Of a stretch of 64,000 nt of DNA, positions 36,358-47,650 are shown one piece after another. Position numbers and translations under genes: made by a program. The notes beneath the pieces are model-generated. The model searched no databases, was not told the origin of the DNA, and was given only the letters and a program-made list of their open reading frames with translations. Origin of the DNA: Heliocybe sulcata (Eukaryota > Basidiomycota > Agaricomycetes > Gloeophyllales > Gloeophyllaceae); assembly GCA_004369045.1 (NCBI GenBank), contig ML213522.1, positions 189,775 through 253,774 on the forward strand, in the 5' to 3' direction. Positions within the stretch are counted from its first letter, which is position 1. The number at the start of each line of letters is the position of its first letter.

Positions 36358-37752
36358 GCCAGGAGAAGGACTGTGTTCGGTGAAAGTACATACAGTAGCA
36401 TTCCCGAACATGTGTTGTAGAGGCCCAGTCACCGTTGGTGCTATGGCTGACCTGGAATGTTATTCAAGCTGCTGTTGCTTATGTTATAATGCCAGACATG
36501 AGTCGCAGATTGCAAGAGAGTGCATACGTGCTACGCACGAGGTAACAACTGATCACCTCAACCACAGTAGACATCCCTATGTAGTAGTTCCGCATACATG
36601 GTCACACCATGGCGAGAGCACAAGAGCCTGGCAGACTGCGAAGGTTGAGTTGGAATGTCTGCATACCCCGGTGAGGCCTTGCTGGGAGGCGCCACCCGGA
36701 TGATGCGCTGCATACGCCACCGGACATTACAGGTTAGTCCCGAATTTGCTGATGGTGCAAGGCCGAAGACGACCTGCAGAGCAGCTCTCGACCAGTCAAG
36801 CTCTACAAGTGTCATTGCTCGAAATGCAATGGGAAATTGCAACCTCGGCATGTCAAGAACAAGCATAAACAAGAAGAGAGCCATTCCAAGAGCCTCAGCG
36901 CTCTCGAGGGCTTTGGATGTGACTTGGAGGACAGACTGGCTGGCCTTCTCAGGTGAGCAACAGCCCGCGATTTGCCCAAGATCCTCAGATGCAAAGCCTT
37001 GCCAGCCCCACAGGCATCCGGATCCTCCACTAATCTCGATGCTCATACCATATGATGCATCTCTAATGCTTCCACTGGCCAGGGTAGTCCTTCACTTCAT
37101 GATATCGAGCCCGACAACCACTCCTTACCTAGCATCTCACTCAGGGGTGAGTATATGCTGAATGCTATGGTGATTGACATGCCAGGAATTGAGGTGAGTG
37201 CTGCTCATTAAATTGCGGTAGTAGCAGGCTCAGTCACACCCCTTCTACACTAAAGACTTGCGTGCATATACCTGCTCCCTCCATGACCAGACTCCAGTTT
37301 TATTCGCTCGACTCCCACAATCAGCTCCCTATGCTACCTCAACTTCTTCCTCGCCTTTCTCACGTTGTATAACCTCGGACTCGACCTCTTCACATCGTCG
37401 CGACTCGCGAGCCTGCAGCACCCTTCGGCTTTCTATCGCAGATATGGGTCGGGACGCATTGCCTGTGCTTATGTAATTTACCAGATCCTGATTAATACAA
37501 TATATTCTGGAATTTTATATTGATTACAGGCAGTGGATACAAATAGCGAAATAGTCCGACCGGCCGTGAGCAGTCCCAGATAGTCGGAGAACGACTATCC
37601 GAAGTAGCCTCAGATAGTCAGATATTGACTATCCTGGACTCGTTCAGCTAGTCGGACGGCGCCCAATGCCAATGTGGTAGTCCTCGTTGTGGGTTGTCGG
37701 CCAGTACCGACTAGCCGGGACTACCTCGGCTTGTCGGGTACCGACTAGTTGT
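36358..37752. other. Non-coding right arm of the Plavaka element
   Basis: No motif-bearing frame with splice continuity is visible. The last 200 bp (37556-37752) hold many short GACTAG, GACTATC and AGTCGG repeats that resemble those at the left end, consistent with subterminal transposase-binding repeats. Confidence 0.5.
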
Positions 37753-37767
37753 CCCTTGAACGCAGTG
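37753..37767 (-). repeat. Right terminal inverted repeat of the Plavaka element
   Basis: The inverse of CACTGCGTTCAAGGG is followed by the target copy ATG (37768-37770). Subterminal repeats with GACTAG and AGTCGG cores extend inward to about 37556. Confidence 0.8.
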
Positions 37768-38072
37768 ATGCTCCTGCTTCCCATCAGACTCAGGAGGGTC
37801 CGGGAAGTATGGTCATGCAAATAAGGAAGGATCTCCAGACACAGGAGGAGGGGAATGAACTGATGACAATACTCTGCTGTCCAGCAGCCAAGGACAAGAG
37901 CAAGAGGGGGTAGGGGATGTAATGGGTGCAACCAAACTGCTCATGATTCCATGAGGAAAGAACTAGAGACAGCATTCCAGACTTTCCAAACAGATTATCC
38001 AATCCTCACAAAGAACCTGATATGATAATATAGACCTTAATACTTAATATACACCTATAATGGCAATGAAAC

Positions 38073-39936
38073 CTAGGACTGCCCCCCACCCTTCTTCACA
38101 TTCTCCTTCTTCTTCTGCCGCTCAGCATTCCACCGATCCAGTTCCTCACGTAACTTGCCCACTCGAACTTGATTCTGGGGGTGGGAAGCTCCGGCCATCT
38201 GCATCGCTAGATGGACATACTTGCGAGCAGAGGATTCCTCCTCAGTTTGATTCTGCTGTGCTCGCTTGGGTGAACACTCGGCAGTTTGAGGTGTCTCGAC
38301 TCGGTTTTCCCAAAAGGCGACAGCGGCGCTGGGTTCGTAACCAGCATGAGCGAGAAGCCTGTCAATATGTCAGCACTGTGACGGATATTCTGCAACACGA
38401 GTGTTACACACCGAACAGAAACGACGTCTGCCTCAATCTCCTGCTTGACACTATTGCAATACTCCCCGATCCTAGCCAAGTCGCCGCTCCCCACTTTCCC
38501 CAGCTTTGCTACGGCATCGTTTACGAACGGTCCAAACAGCATAGTGAATGGGAACAGAAGTGTCCGTGCGACGTCGGCCAACATTGAGGAGACACCCGGG
38601 ATGATGATATTACTTGAAGATAAGGTTTCGAGATGATGCGAAAGAATGAGGTGGGATAGTTCATGCGATAATAATACAGCGAGTTCTGTAGTTTGCTCTT
38701 CCGTGGGCATAGGACATGGCGAGATAGGGGTCGAGAACAAGGCTGAGAAGGGGTTACGGAGGAAAGCTGTCCAAGATGTCGATGACTCTTCCGGAGGGCA
38801 AGATTGGACGTCGGGCTTCGCGGGGTATTTGGCAAGGACTTCATCCAGGAAGCCGGAGTAGACGACGATGCCACCAGCTCCGTCAGGCCCGAATCCATAG
38901 GAGAAGGCGTTGGCAGCATCGGGCTTGTCGACTACGATCAAAGAATAAGGCGGCCCAGGACTTGAATGCGAAGCGGGCTGCGGCGTGCCTGCAGTCATTT
39001 GCTCGCAAAACATGCGGAAGTAATCCACTCCTCTCGGTCGAGGACGAAGAGGATATTCAGCCGGCGGAGGGAATGGTTTGTCGTCGCTACCACGCTCAAG
39101 CCATGAGGGGTCGAGCGAGTGTTCGCGGCTAAGCGCCGGCACGGCCTGCTCCAGCTGCCGAAGTGTGCTCCGTACCCACTCATACCGCCAGTCGTCCGGC
39201 GATAGCAGAGTAGGCGGGCTCTCTTGAGACAAGATGTCGCCTACCGCCTGGTACCAGCCACTTCCCGCAAGTTGCGCAGAGATCTCATCTTCCTCTTCAG
39301 GTGACAGTAGGATCAGTCGCCATCTAGGATGCACTCGAGATAAATGCCCGGCTGCGCGTGGAAAGTGGTGATCAACAGACATACCTGCCCGTCAAAGGCG
39401 TCCTCTCCAAACTGGCCAGGATAGCCGCCCAGAACAACGCGACCGGTGTCAAAACGAGGAATCGGAATATGATGGTCCTGACACGCATGCTCTTCAACAA
39501 CATCTCCCTCTTCTCCTCTAACCCAGGCCTACCCTCCATCCGGGCGGCCGCTTTCAAGAATCTCCGTGACTTGTGGTTTTTGAGAATAATAACGGGTACG
39601 AACGTTAGGGCGATTCGGCCTATCGTTTGGGCAGCCTGAATAGCGGTCGACGCCTATTAACTCCAAAATCGGCTTAGTTGGGATATACTGAATAGGGAAC
39701 ATAATTTTTCAAACCTTCAAAGCTCCCAGCACAGCGAGGATGGGCAGACCTTGAGCTCTGGGAGTCGCATGGAAATACCTAGAGGTGGAAACAGACACTG
39801 GTCTCAAAAGCGCATTATCCCGTCGGAGGCAAGAACGGGTAGCTATGGCAGATGAAGGCGGGGACGGTGGTCGAGCATGTGCAGCCAGTTGTCGAGTGGG
39901 ACGCAGGGGAGTGCTGCGAGAAAGAAAGCGCAACAT
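38073..39936 (-). CDS. OMA1: OMA1-like mitochondrial inner-membrane metallopeptidase (M48)
   Basis: Zinc metallopeptidase of the M48/OMA1 family. In yeast and animals OMA1 cleaves inner-membrane proteins under stress. Four exons join in phase: 39936-39715, 39635-39385, 39323-38412, 38358-38073. The N-terminus (MLRFLSRSTPLRP...) is Arg- and Ser-rich without acidic residues, a likely mitochondrial targeting sequence. A membrane segment (RFLVLTPVALFWAAILASL) follows in exon 2. The protease core has the zinc motif HELSH in LLSHELSHLILSHH and the third-ligand region EIEADVVSVR, then LLAHAGYEPSAAVAFW. The length, about 560 residues, is longer than yeast Oma1 because of an inserted Pro/Ser-rich stretch before the HELSH motif. 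All key residues are present. It is the first host gene after the transposon block. Confidence 0.9.
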
Positions 39937-40152
39937 AGTACATTGTACGAGAGGGGGCCGTTGCGAGTTCTAAAGTGGCTGCAGGCTCATCAAGAGGGCG
40001 CGGTTCCGAGCCGCGAATTGCCGTCGCATACGAGTCAGTCTATGATAGCTCACACACTGCAGGTAACATTCGAGGAAATACAACTCATTCGCATTAATTC
40101 GCAGACGTTAGGATAACTATAAAGGTACAACCGCCCCTACGGATTCGGTGCT

Positions 40153-41576
40153 TCATGAGATGAACGTCGCCTCACTATACAATTTGCCTTCGATGGTCAG
40201 GCCTTCTGACAGTCCGGGGTGGACAGACTCAGGCCCCTTGACGACGAGCCTCGCGTCCTTAAACCACTACGTATAGCGATGAGTATACGCCACGAAACAT
40301 CATCAGTCAGGGACAGACCTGGTAGATGTATGGCTTCGTGCCGGCAACATAGTTGACCACAGTCTTCAGGACGTACGGGATCTCCGCCAACACGTCCACC
40401 TTCTCAATCAAGCCATTGTAGCTGCTCGGGTCACCAAGTGGAACCTGAAGCGTGGCATCGACAGGCCCTTCGCTGCCAATCGACGGTCCCGCCCACCGGT
40501 AGACAATCTCCGTGGGTGCGTCGTAGCCAGTGTCGGGATCGTGAGCGGGCTTCAAGTGTACCGCCCTCGACATAACATTTCCAGCCTCAGGCAGCGGTTC
40601 ATCCGGCCACTTCGTTTCCGTGGTAACTAATGCAAGCTTGCCACCAACGACCAGCGAGCCCACACTGACCGTCACGAAACCAGACCCTGCGCCCTTCCGT
40701 CCGTACGCATCTGTAGTCGTGAAATCCATCAGGATCGCACTGACGCCGTCGTGCTCCTCGCTCTGGAAGTTCGCAAAGTTCCACCGGGATGCAACGAGGT
40801 TGGGCCGCATCCCTTGGATAGCATGGACAAACATGCCAGGGCCGTGAATCGGCGTTGCTTGGCCTTTATGGATGATATGGCCCGACCCAACGTTGCGCGG
40901 CCAAAATCGGTGGATGACATAACCCTCAGGCTTCTCTGTGTCAGCGCCGAAGTATGAGTAGCCTCCCTTGGGCCCCTTCCCGACCTTGAAACCTGGCATG
41001 GATGCGGGGCGCTTGATCTCCAGTGAGATCTGGAGATCATCAGAGAGGTTAGCATTGATGGTATAGCTCTCAGGATAGTCAGAGCCGGCATAGGTCTTGT
41101 GCGTGATCGTGAACTGATCCGACTTGCTGGATCGCTTGTCAAGGCCAGGAGGAGGAGAGACGAAGTTAGAGACGTTAACTGATCGCCATATCTTCTCCTT
41201 TGAGGCCGGATTGTACAGCTTGGATGTGAGCTGGATGGTAGGGTACCACACCCTTCCACGGCGGTGAGATGACGGAGACGGATATGGAATGAAGTAACTC
41301 ACCCGACACTAGAGTGGATAACCTGAACCATCAAGACCCTCCCATCGTCGAGAGTATTGTACCACGTCTGAGTCTCGGTCACGAAACCGCTGGAAGTTGC
41401 CAGCCATTCTGTGTCTTTAGGCTCGAGCTCCCCGAAGAGGTCCGAGTCCGGCCTGGAGGACACGGGATGGAAGTTGGGTGCATGAGGATCCGCCGTCGCG
41501 CCCGACCTGTAGAAAGGTGTTAGTGAGCTATCTGGCAGGTTATCCTGTCTATAACACACCAGAGTGAAGAGAACAT
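40153..41576 (-). CDS. SVF1: SVF1-like survival factor
   Basis: Four exons: 41576-41560 (17 nt, MFSSLW), 41506-41303, 41252-40319, 40266-40153. Joined, the protein is about 420 residues, close to fungal Svf1. The N-terminus carries DPHAPNFHPVSS, FGELEPKDTEW and TETQTWYNTLDDG, then VIHSSVG, all matching the Svf1 N-terminal lipocalin-like half. The second half has IHGPGMFVHAIQGMRPN and WNFANFQSEEHDGVSAILMDF, matching the C-terminal half. It ends with an EATFIS tail. In yeast, Svf1 is linked to survival under oxidative stress and ceramide transport from the endoplasmic reticulum. That role is transferred by homology. The frame is intact. It reads in the same direction as OMA1, with about 215 bp between them. 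Confidence 0.9.
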
Positions 41577-41833
41577 GATGTACTGAGAGAGGGAGAGCAG
41601 TCGCGCCCCGTGCCTTCCTTATTAGTAGCGCTATGTTTGTAATTATTGTAATAACCCCGCCTCGGCATGAATGTATCCTTTCGTCACGACTCGCATCCTG
41701 ACCGTAGTAGATCCATACATTGATGATAAATAAGTAATAGTAGATTACTAAAGACGTGTCCGAGGACAAATAAGTGAAAGGAAACTTGAATGAATCTCGC
41801 AAAAGGGCGTTCCCATTGCCTTCCAATCAACTA

Positions 41834-43569
41834 CTACGCGCCTCCTCGCCCAGCATCTGCCCGAGGTAACCTACCGAAGCTGATTCCCTTTCTTGCATCC
41901 CTGAAAAGCTTAGCCCGAGTTTCGCGCTCCAGAAGCGGAGTATAGATATTGTACGGACCGAAAACAGAGTATTCGCGACGATCGGGCTTCTGGTCTTTAT
42001 CCTCGTTCGGTTCGACAGAGGCCTCGGGCATCCAATATTCGACGAGAACCTCCACAGCGTTCTGGTCAACGTCCTGGGCGACCACATCGACCTGTTTGAG
42101 TGCCTTGAAGGCCTCCACACGCTTGGACGCGGAATTGCCAATCTTGCGGGAGAGGAAGGTTGAATCGTAGTTGCCGCTGATGAAGCTGGGCGTGTATGCT
42201 TCGTCTTCGTCGTTTCTGATGATCAAATTACCAGAGCCGTCAGACAGAGGAGAGACCGGCCCGGGATTGGTCTTGAGGGAGCTGGCCTCCCCGCTGTAGA
42301 GTCCTAGACTGGTCGAGCATTCCGCAGCAGTTTGTCCCCATTGAGCTTCGAGATCTATATCGTCCGTCGTAGGCGTTGTCGGAGGAGTGTAGACCCCCGC
42401 CTTGTTCTTCATCGCATCCCGCTTCGCCGCCACCTCTAGTAGAAGGCTCATTCGCTTACGGCTGTCCACTGTCGCCGCCTCCTTCCTGCCGTTGTCCCGA
42501 GCAGCAGTGGTGAACATCAGAGCAGTCATGCGCTTATGAGAATCGATCAGCCTTTTAGCTTCGGTGTTCGATTCCCTGAGTGTCGGTGTCAGGTTCTCGG
42601 CGCCAGGCAAGCTCCAGGGTCGGACACTGCTGCCGCTCCCCTGGTAGTGAGGAATGATATTAGAGGTCCGAGTCGAAGGCCAGCTCCAGGGTCGAGTAGT
42701 ATTAACAGAGGAGGCGAGAATATGAGCCATTTGCACGGGCAGGGGAAGCTCCTCGACAGCCCCGGAAGAAGTAATTTCGGAAGACTCGGGAAGTGAAGAC
42801 CCGGGTCCAAGCCAGGCTGGAGACTGTTCGGCACCGAGAGAGCAGGAAGAGGACCACTGATGCGATATGGGGATCGTAGCGCCAACAGGCTGCAGAAATT
42901 CTGAAGAATCGTCGGTCGATAGAGGGATGCTGTCGGATATAGCGTCAAGTATGGGAGTAGCGCTTGCGTGGGGAGCCTTCGCCTCTCGCGCAGTCCAGAG
43001 TATGTGCAGGAGCCGGGGTTGTGAGATGACGATGAATCCGTGTGAACAGGGTAGGGTTGCGGCTGGTATGGTAAGATCCGTTCCGGAAGGCGAAGTGAGG
43101 AGAAGTGCCGGACCGCGAGGAAAGAAATTATAATAGAGGCCTTTGATATTCAGAGGTAGCTCAATGATGAACGATTTAATGTTCGAGGGCAGATTCCAGA
43201 TGTTTATGAACTGTTGTAAAAGGTAAGCATGTATAAGGATGGACACGAAAGGAGAAGCCTACCAAGCACTTGAAACGACTAGGTCCAATGCTGATGTGGT
43301 CTTCATCCTTCGAGAAGAGCCACTAGAGGTATGGAATGTCAGCCGCTGCACTACAAAGCATTTCCTAGATATCCTCGTACGGCTACAAAAGAGTCATCCT
43401 CAACATCTTTAATGTCCTCGGTCGGATCCGAAGGCCAGTTAAACCTGTATACGGTAGGCCGGCAGAGGTACTCGACGTAAACCAGACCAAGCAGAAGTCC
43501 CGAAGCGAGGGCGAAGCATGCAAGGGCGACGAGGGCCAGCAAAATGATGAGCGTCAAAGTGGTGTCCAT
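41834..43569 (-). CDS. Membrane-anchored protein of unknown function
   Basis: Three exons join in phase: 43569 to about 43384, about 43327-43264, then about 43213-41834. The first exon begins MDTTLTLIILLALVALACF and holds one strong membrane segment (residues about 5-30), then YVEYLCRPTVYRFNW. Exon 2 carries FSKDEDHISIGPSRFKCL. Exon 3 is long, with FINIWNLPSNIK and NFFPRGPALLLTSPSG, then a disordered Ser/Pro-rich middle and a conserved-looking C-terminus (EYSVFGPYNIYTPLLERETRAKLFRDAR). About 540 residues. It resembles type-I or tail-out membrane proteins with a cytosolic disordered region. I do not recognise the family. The intact frame and splice phases support a real gene. Confidence 0.7.
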
Positions 43570-43697
43570 GGTTTGGGTAGACAGCTGTGTACTCCAGTAG
43601 ATGGAAGTTGGACAAGAGGGGAGCGTCCCAGCCAACTTGGATTTATACGCCCATGCAGCGGCTGACCCAGGGATGTGCAATGCATGCCAGCCGCGCA

Positions 43698-43973
43698 CTA
43701 GCCAGCCGCCAACGGGCGCAGATAACCATCCAGTCTTGTCCTTGATAACGCGTCGAGGCCTCCGAGGATTTTGATCAAGCGTGCCGTTGGGTGGGCGAGC
43801 GAGACATAGCGGATGCTTTCACGCCAACTCGTCCTTAAAACCAACTTAACTCCAGCAATCGCCAAGCATAGCAGCAAGTACAGAAGGCCTCCGAGCGCAG
43901 CGTTCCTATCCAGTACTCCTCGAGGAGACTTCAGATACAGGCGCAATACGTACGCGCCAAGTTCAAGCTTCAA
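43698..43973 (-). CDS. Possible small membrane protein (91 residues)
   Basis: An intronless frame begins MKLELGAYVLRLYLKSPRG, with one hydrophobic segment (GGLLYLLLCLAIAGVKLVL). There is no family match and no supporting splice or context signal. It lies just upstream of the membrane-anchored gene at 41834-43569 and could be chance. Confidence 0.2.
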   Translation of the reverse strand: MKLELGAYVLRLYLKSPRGVLDRNAALGGLLYLLLCLAIAGVKLVLRTSWRESIRYVSLAHPTARLIKILGGLDALSRTRLDGYLRPLAAG

Positions 43974-45340
43974 GTTCGGGCGCTTCCTCTGCGGTGGTGG
44001 CTGTGTCGAACAATAATACCTCCAATAAATGGCCGAGGGGCAAGCGCGGAGATTTCCGGCGACGTCAACTACATGACTTTACGGGGTCCTAGTTTGCGTT
44101 TTCCTGCAGCATTTGCCTTCACTTTCTGCTGCTGCTCTTAAGGAGTGTCCCTTCGCTCTGGAAGTTGGTATATATGAATTTATGATGTATCGTAACATGC
44201 CTGGCTAGTTAACTAAGCCTCCCTGCATGTATATACGTGTGCTAAGGCCGATTGACGGTTCATGACCGTAGCTACCACTTGTCCCGATTTGGCAAGTCCA
44301 AATGGGGTGCAATCTGCTCGCCCGGTTCCTCAAAGATGATTCACCTCTAGCTTATAACTGGGAGGGCAAATTGCTGATCACTGGTGAGTAACATGATTGA
44401 GATATATTTCTAGAGAGTATTTTGAATCCTGTGAAGCTGAATTCAGCTTCAAATATCCATCTCCAGGCTAGGAGGTCCCTCACAGTACAATCCCGCCGAA
44501 GCTACGGCTTCCATTCCGGCTCCCGCAGATGCTGCCGCCGCTCTCTAAGGACCAGCCCCGTATGTTCGTGATCAAACACTTGTATTAGTCGCCGTATCCG
44601 TCTGTGCGCAACAGCAGCCGGTGTCGCAAAGAGCGGCTCCGGTTAATACCAGTACCATAAACACATCGGTTACAAGCAGTGCAACAGGATAGCTTGCAGG
44701 GAAGATAATGCAGCTTTTACGGGCTCTGCTGCAATAATCAGCGAGTCTGTGGCAAAGCATCTGCAACCCTCGACACATGTACGCTGCAACTGCTCCCAGC
44801 CACAGCTAATATTGCTCAGCCTCTTCTTGCGATACCACCTTGCCATTTTGCAGCGCTCTTGCTTGAGCCTGAAACACTGCAGAAGTTCTCTAATGGCCCA
44901 GCCCATTTGCTCCTAACAGCCCGACTGCACCAAGCAAGGCTACCTTCACTCAGCTGTCGGCTCTCGCACCGTCCGAAGATGAGACGCACGGTGTAGGAGG
45001 GACATGCGTACTCTAATATAGCTCTCTATATGCATATACAAGAATGTACACTTTGTACTGCAGATGTATGGCTACGGACTTGACCTTCCCTGACTTGTTT
45101 CGTGCAGCAGCAGCATCTGGCTCAGCCACATATTTCCTAAAATGGGTGGTGGTCGCGCTTCTCTACGGTTTCGGGGTCCTCAAGCGCTTTCTTGAGTTGA
45201 TGTCGCGCGTTTTCTAGCCGCCGGCCCCCTGAAATGGGCATCCCGCGAGTGAATGAGCGGTGTCTCCCAGTACCTAAGCTGGTGGCTGACGAGAGCGGGA
45301 AAACCTATCCGGAGTCTAGTACAGTCTGCGGGTCCTACGA
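43974..45340. other. Intergenic region, nothing recognised
   Basis: About 1.4 kb without a convincing gene. Open frames are short (under about 80 codons) and lack domains. No tRNA, repeat end or transposon motif was seen. Confidence 0.4.
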
Positions 45341-46714
45341 CTAGCTCATCTCCACATCGCTATCTCCTTCGCTCTCCTCTGCATCCTCCCACCCATCCTC
45401 ATCTCCCTCTCCCTCTCCCTCAGGCGAAGGCTCCACCCCTAACGCCTGCAATTGCCCTATAAGCTCCTTCACATGCTCTGTCATCGGCACATCCGGATTT
45501 GCCTCGTTGGCACTCAGCTGTCCACGCCGCATGTCAGTCCGCCAACCCCGTTAATGTGTTACAAAATGGCCTCGCGTACCTTCTTGCACATCTCCAAACA
45601 ATCTCTCGCATCCCGAGCAAGGTCCATCCAGCTCAGCCCCTCAAGGTCCGCCCCAGATTCACGCGCCTGCTCAGCCATGAGGAAAAAACACCACCCTTCG
45701 AGGTACCACGCATCGACCAACTGGTCGTCTGTAGCAATAAGACCTTGGAGAACTTCCAGGGCAGGCGTGTACAGGGACAGTTCGAGCAGTAGCTTGACAA
45801 GAGACAGACGGGCCTCAATAGAGGGCATTGATTCGTCATCTATGTTTTAGAAAGTGTACGGTCGTTTAGGATGAGTAAGGCCCGACATAGAAACAATATG
45901 TACCTAGCTCTCGGTTCTTCCATTTTGCCCAGGCTTTTTCTAGGATCTGTTTCGCATCATCTGGTCGTGACTGTGATAACCGGACAGACGCGAGGGTCTG
46001 AAGCGCTTCTGCATTGTCCGGATCAATCTGAAGCGCGAGATTCAGAAGGTTCTCGCATGTCTGCTCTGCTTCAGGCGCATCACTTTTCAATATTCTGAGT
46101 ATACTGCACTTGGTGTCAGCAGAGTATGACATACCATAAATCATAGGATGGGTCCATCCATATTTCCACCATACTAATAAGAGCCTGCACGGCTGTACTT
46201 TTGAGCGATGCGTCGTCCTTGCCCGCGATGACGTCTACTGCACGCTCCTTGCCCTTAAGCTGGACCGTAATCATATCAACAGCAGACTGATAATGCCGAA
46301 GTGCAAGGCGCGGATGGTCGTCGTTCAGTTGTGCGAGGTAGAGATGAGCAGACGCGGGTGCCAAGGGTGAGGCGAGCAAAGAGGTGAACGTCTGCAATCT
46401 GGTTCAGTAAGCGGTGATCGGAAGGGCAAGATCCAGGCGTGATTAAGAACGAAGCACACCTGTTTAGCGGCATTGAGGTCACCGGTCTCTATTTGCACTA
46501 CTCCTAGCATCTCCTTCGCGTCGACATGGTCTGGCTGGCTTTCGAGTACCCGCTCTACGAAGCGGCGAGCAAGGTTATAGTCGCATTGGACTAAGAGTTC
46601 TCGGGCTTTCTCCAAAAGGGCAGATATTGATGGCGCGGGTTTCGATTGTTCTGGTGAAGCAAGTTTGGCGATAGACGAACTGGTCTTCTTTGATTTCGTG
46701 CGGGAACGGCCCAT
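45341..46714 (-). CDS. ACL4: TPR protein resembling ACL4, the RPL4 assembly chaperone
   Basis: Five exons join in phase. The start MGRSRTKSKKTSSSIAKL is basic. Next come TPR-like helices (ARRFVERVLESQPDHVDAKE, LNAAKQ), then TFTSLLASPLAPASAHLYLA, and LALQIDPDNAEALQTLASV with further TPR helices through DAWYLEGWCFFLMAEQARES. The C-terminus is strongly acidic (GEGEGDEDGWEDAEESEG), ending SDVEMS. A TPR array with a basic start and an acidic tail fits Acl4, which in yeast binds newly made ribosomal protein L4 and carries it to the pre-60S particle. About 400 residues. Other TPR proteins are possible, but the layout agrees well. Introns lie near 46460-46394, 46139-46110, 45905-45842 and 45582-45521. 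Confidence 0.75.
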
Positions 46715-47296
46715 GGTAAGTGTTGTGGCGTTACTGTGGCGAAAGTAAATTGTCGTATGTGACTGCTGTGACCGTTAGCAAATCGGTCCGCCTGATTCCG
46801 TGTAGCCACTTTGTGGCTTGTTCAGTCGGCCCGCATTAGGACGCATTTTGTGACGGGTCAAACTCGCAGATCTGGACTGTGTGTTCAGGATCTCTCGTTA
46901 TCCTGTCCACGCCGCCACTGCTTAATTTCTGTTGAAGAAGTACACCAGCTGCATTGGAACCGCTTTCAAATTCATAATGCACTAGAACATGGCGGACATG
47001 GTCTTATCAGTGCACCAAAAACATGAAGAGGTCAGGGTCAGTCTGTACATGTAACATGATTCAGCGAGCACAGGAGACCAATTTGTTATTGTCAAGGTTC
47101 ATGGAGAGCAATACCTCCACTTTCTTTCTCTCGGTGCCAATACTAGCGTAGCCTGGAGGATACGATAGTACCAGTGCTGTCAATTGTCTCGTAGAATTTC
47201 CCTAAATTTGCGTGGCGCTTAGCGCTTGCCCTGGTGTTAGAACCCAATTAATGCGATGGGATGCCACTAGCTCCTGTGAGACTGGGTGTAGAGATG
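46715..47296. other. Intergenic region, nothing recognised
   Basis: No conserved motif or RNA gene seen. It contains the upstream region of the ACL4-like gene. Confidence 0.4.
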
Positions 47297-47650
47297 CTAC
47301 TTTGGCAGGATGGAAGCCGGAGGAGGAAGCTCAAGGGCCACAAGCCTAAGATGCGCACGGAGATATCCGAGTGCGATTCGCACGCATCGCATCTGCTCTA
47401 GCCGATCGTCCAACGAATTCATCCGAGTCCGAGCCGAAGACTGTTTTCCTCCAACAATCTTCGCTCGAGCTTGCTTCCTACCTTCGTCTGCCTCGAATTC
47501 TGGGGTAACTGTGAAGCTTGCTTTTACAGCTTCAGCATGGTGTGGCTTGCATGTTTTCCAACCACCACGGGTACCTAACATAACATGCCCTAGGCAGGCC
47601 TTCTTCCCCGCCTCCCAGGCCGGTGTGGCTTCGACATCTTCTTGCGACAA
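47297..47650 (-). CDS. Possible small protein, head-to-head with the RMND1-like gene
   Basis: An intronless 117-codon frame begins MSQEDVEATPAWEAGKKACL and ends PPASILPK. Its start overlaps the start of the plus-strand gene at 47642 by nine bases. It has no recognisable domain; it is basic and rich in Arg and Ala. The opposite strand is also open here, so it may be chance. Confidence 0.25.
   Translation of the reverse strand: MSQEDVEATPAWEAGKKACLGHVMLGTRGGWKTCKPHHAEAVKASFTVTPEFEADEGRKQARAKIVGGKQSSARTRMNSLDDRLEQMRCVRIALGYLRAHLRLVALELPPPASILPK

Larger units (their letters stand above)
27195..37767. mobile_element. Plavaka/CACTA-like DNA transposon with DUF6698 gene
   Basis: The element begins CACTGCATTTAAGGG (27195) and ends with the inverted CACTGCGTTCAAGGG (37767), 13 of 15 bases matching. 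It is flanked on both sides by the 3-bp duplication ATG (27192-27194 and 37768-37770), as expected for CACTA-type integration. Both ends carry 'ccgactagccgggact', with further GACTAG/GACTATC/AGTCGG repeats clustered at 37556-37760, likely transposase-binding repeats. Inside are a DUF6698 gene (minus), a Plavaka transposase gene (plus), a 1.55-kb LTR-like insertion within that gene, and a small gene with a basic tail. At 10,573 bp it is large. The clear ends and near-complete frames suggest a fairly young insertion, now disabled by the insertion and one stop codon in the transposase. Confidence 0.85.
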
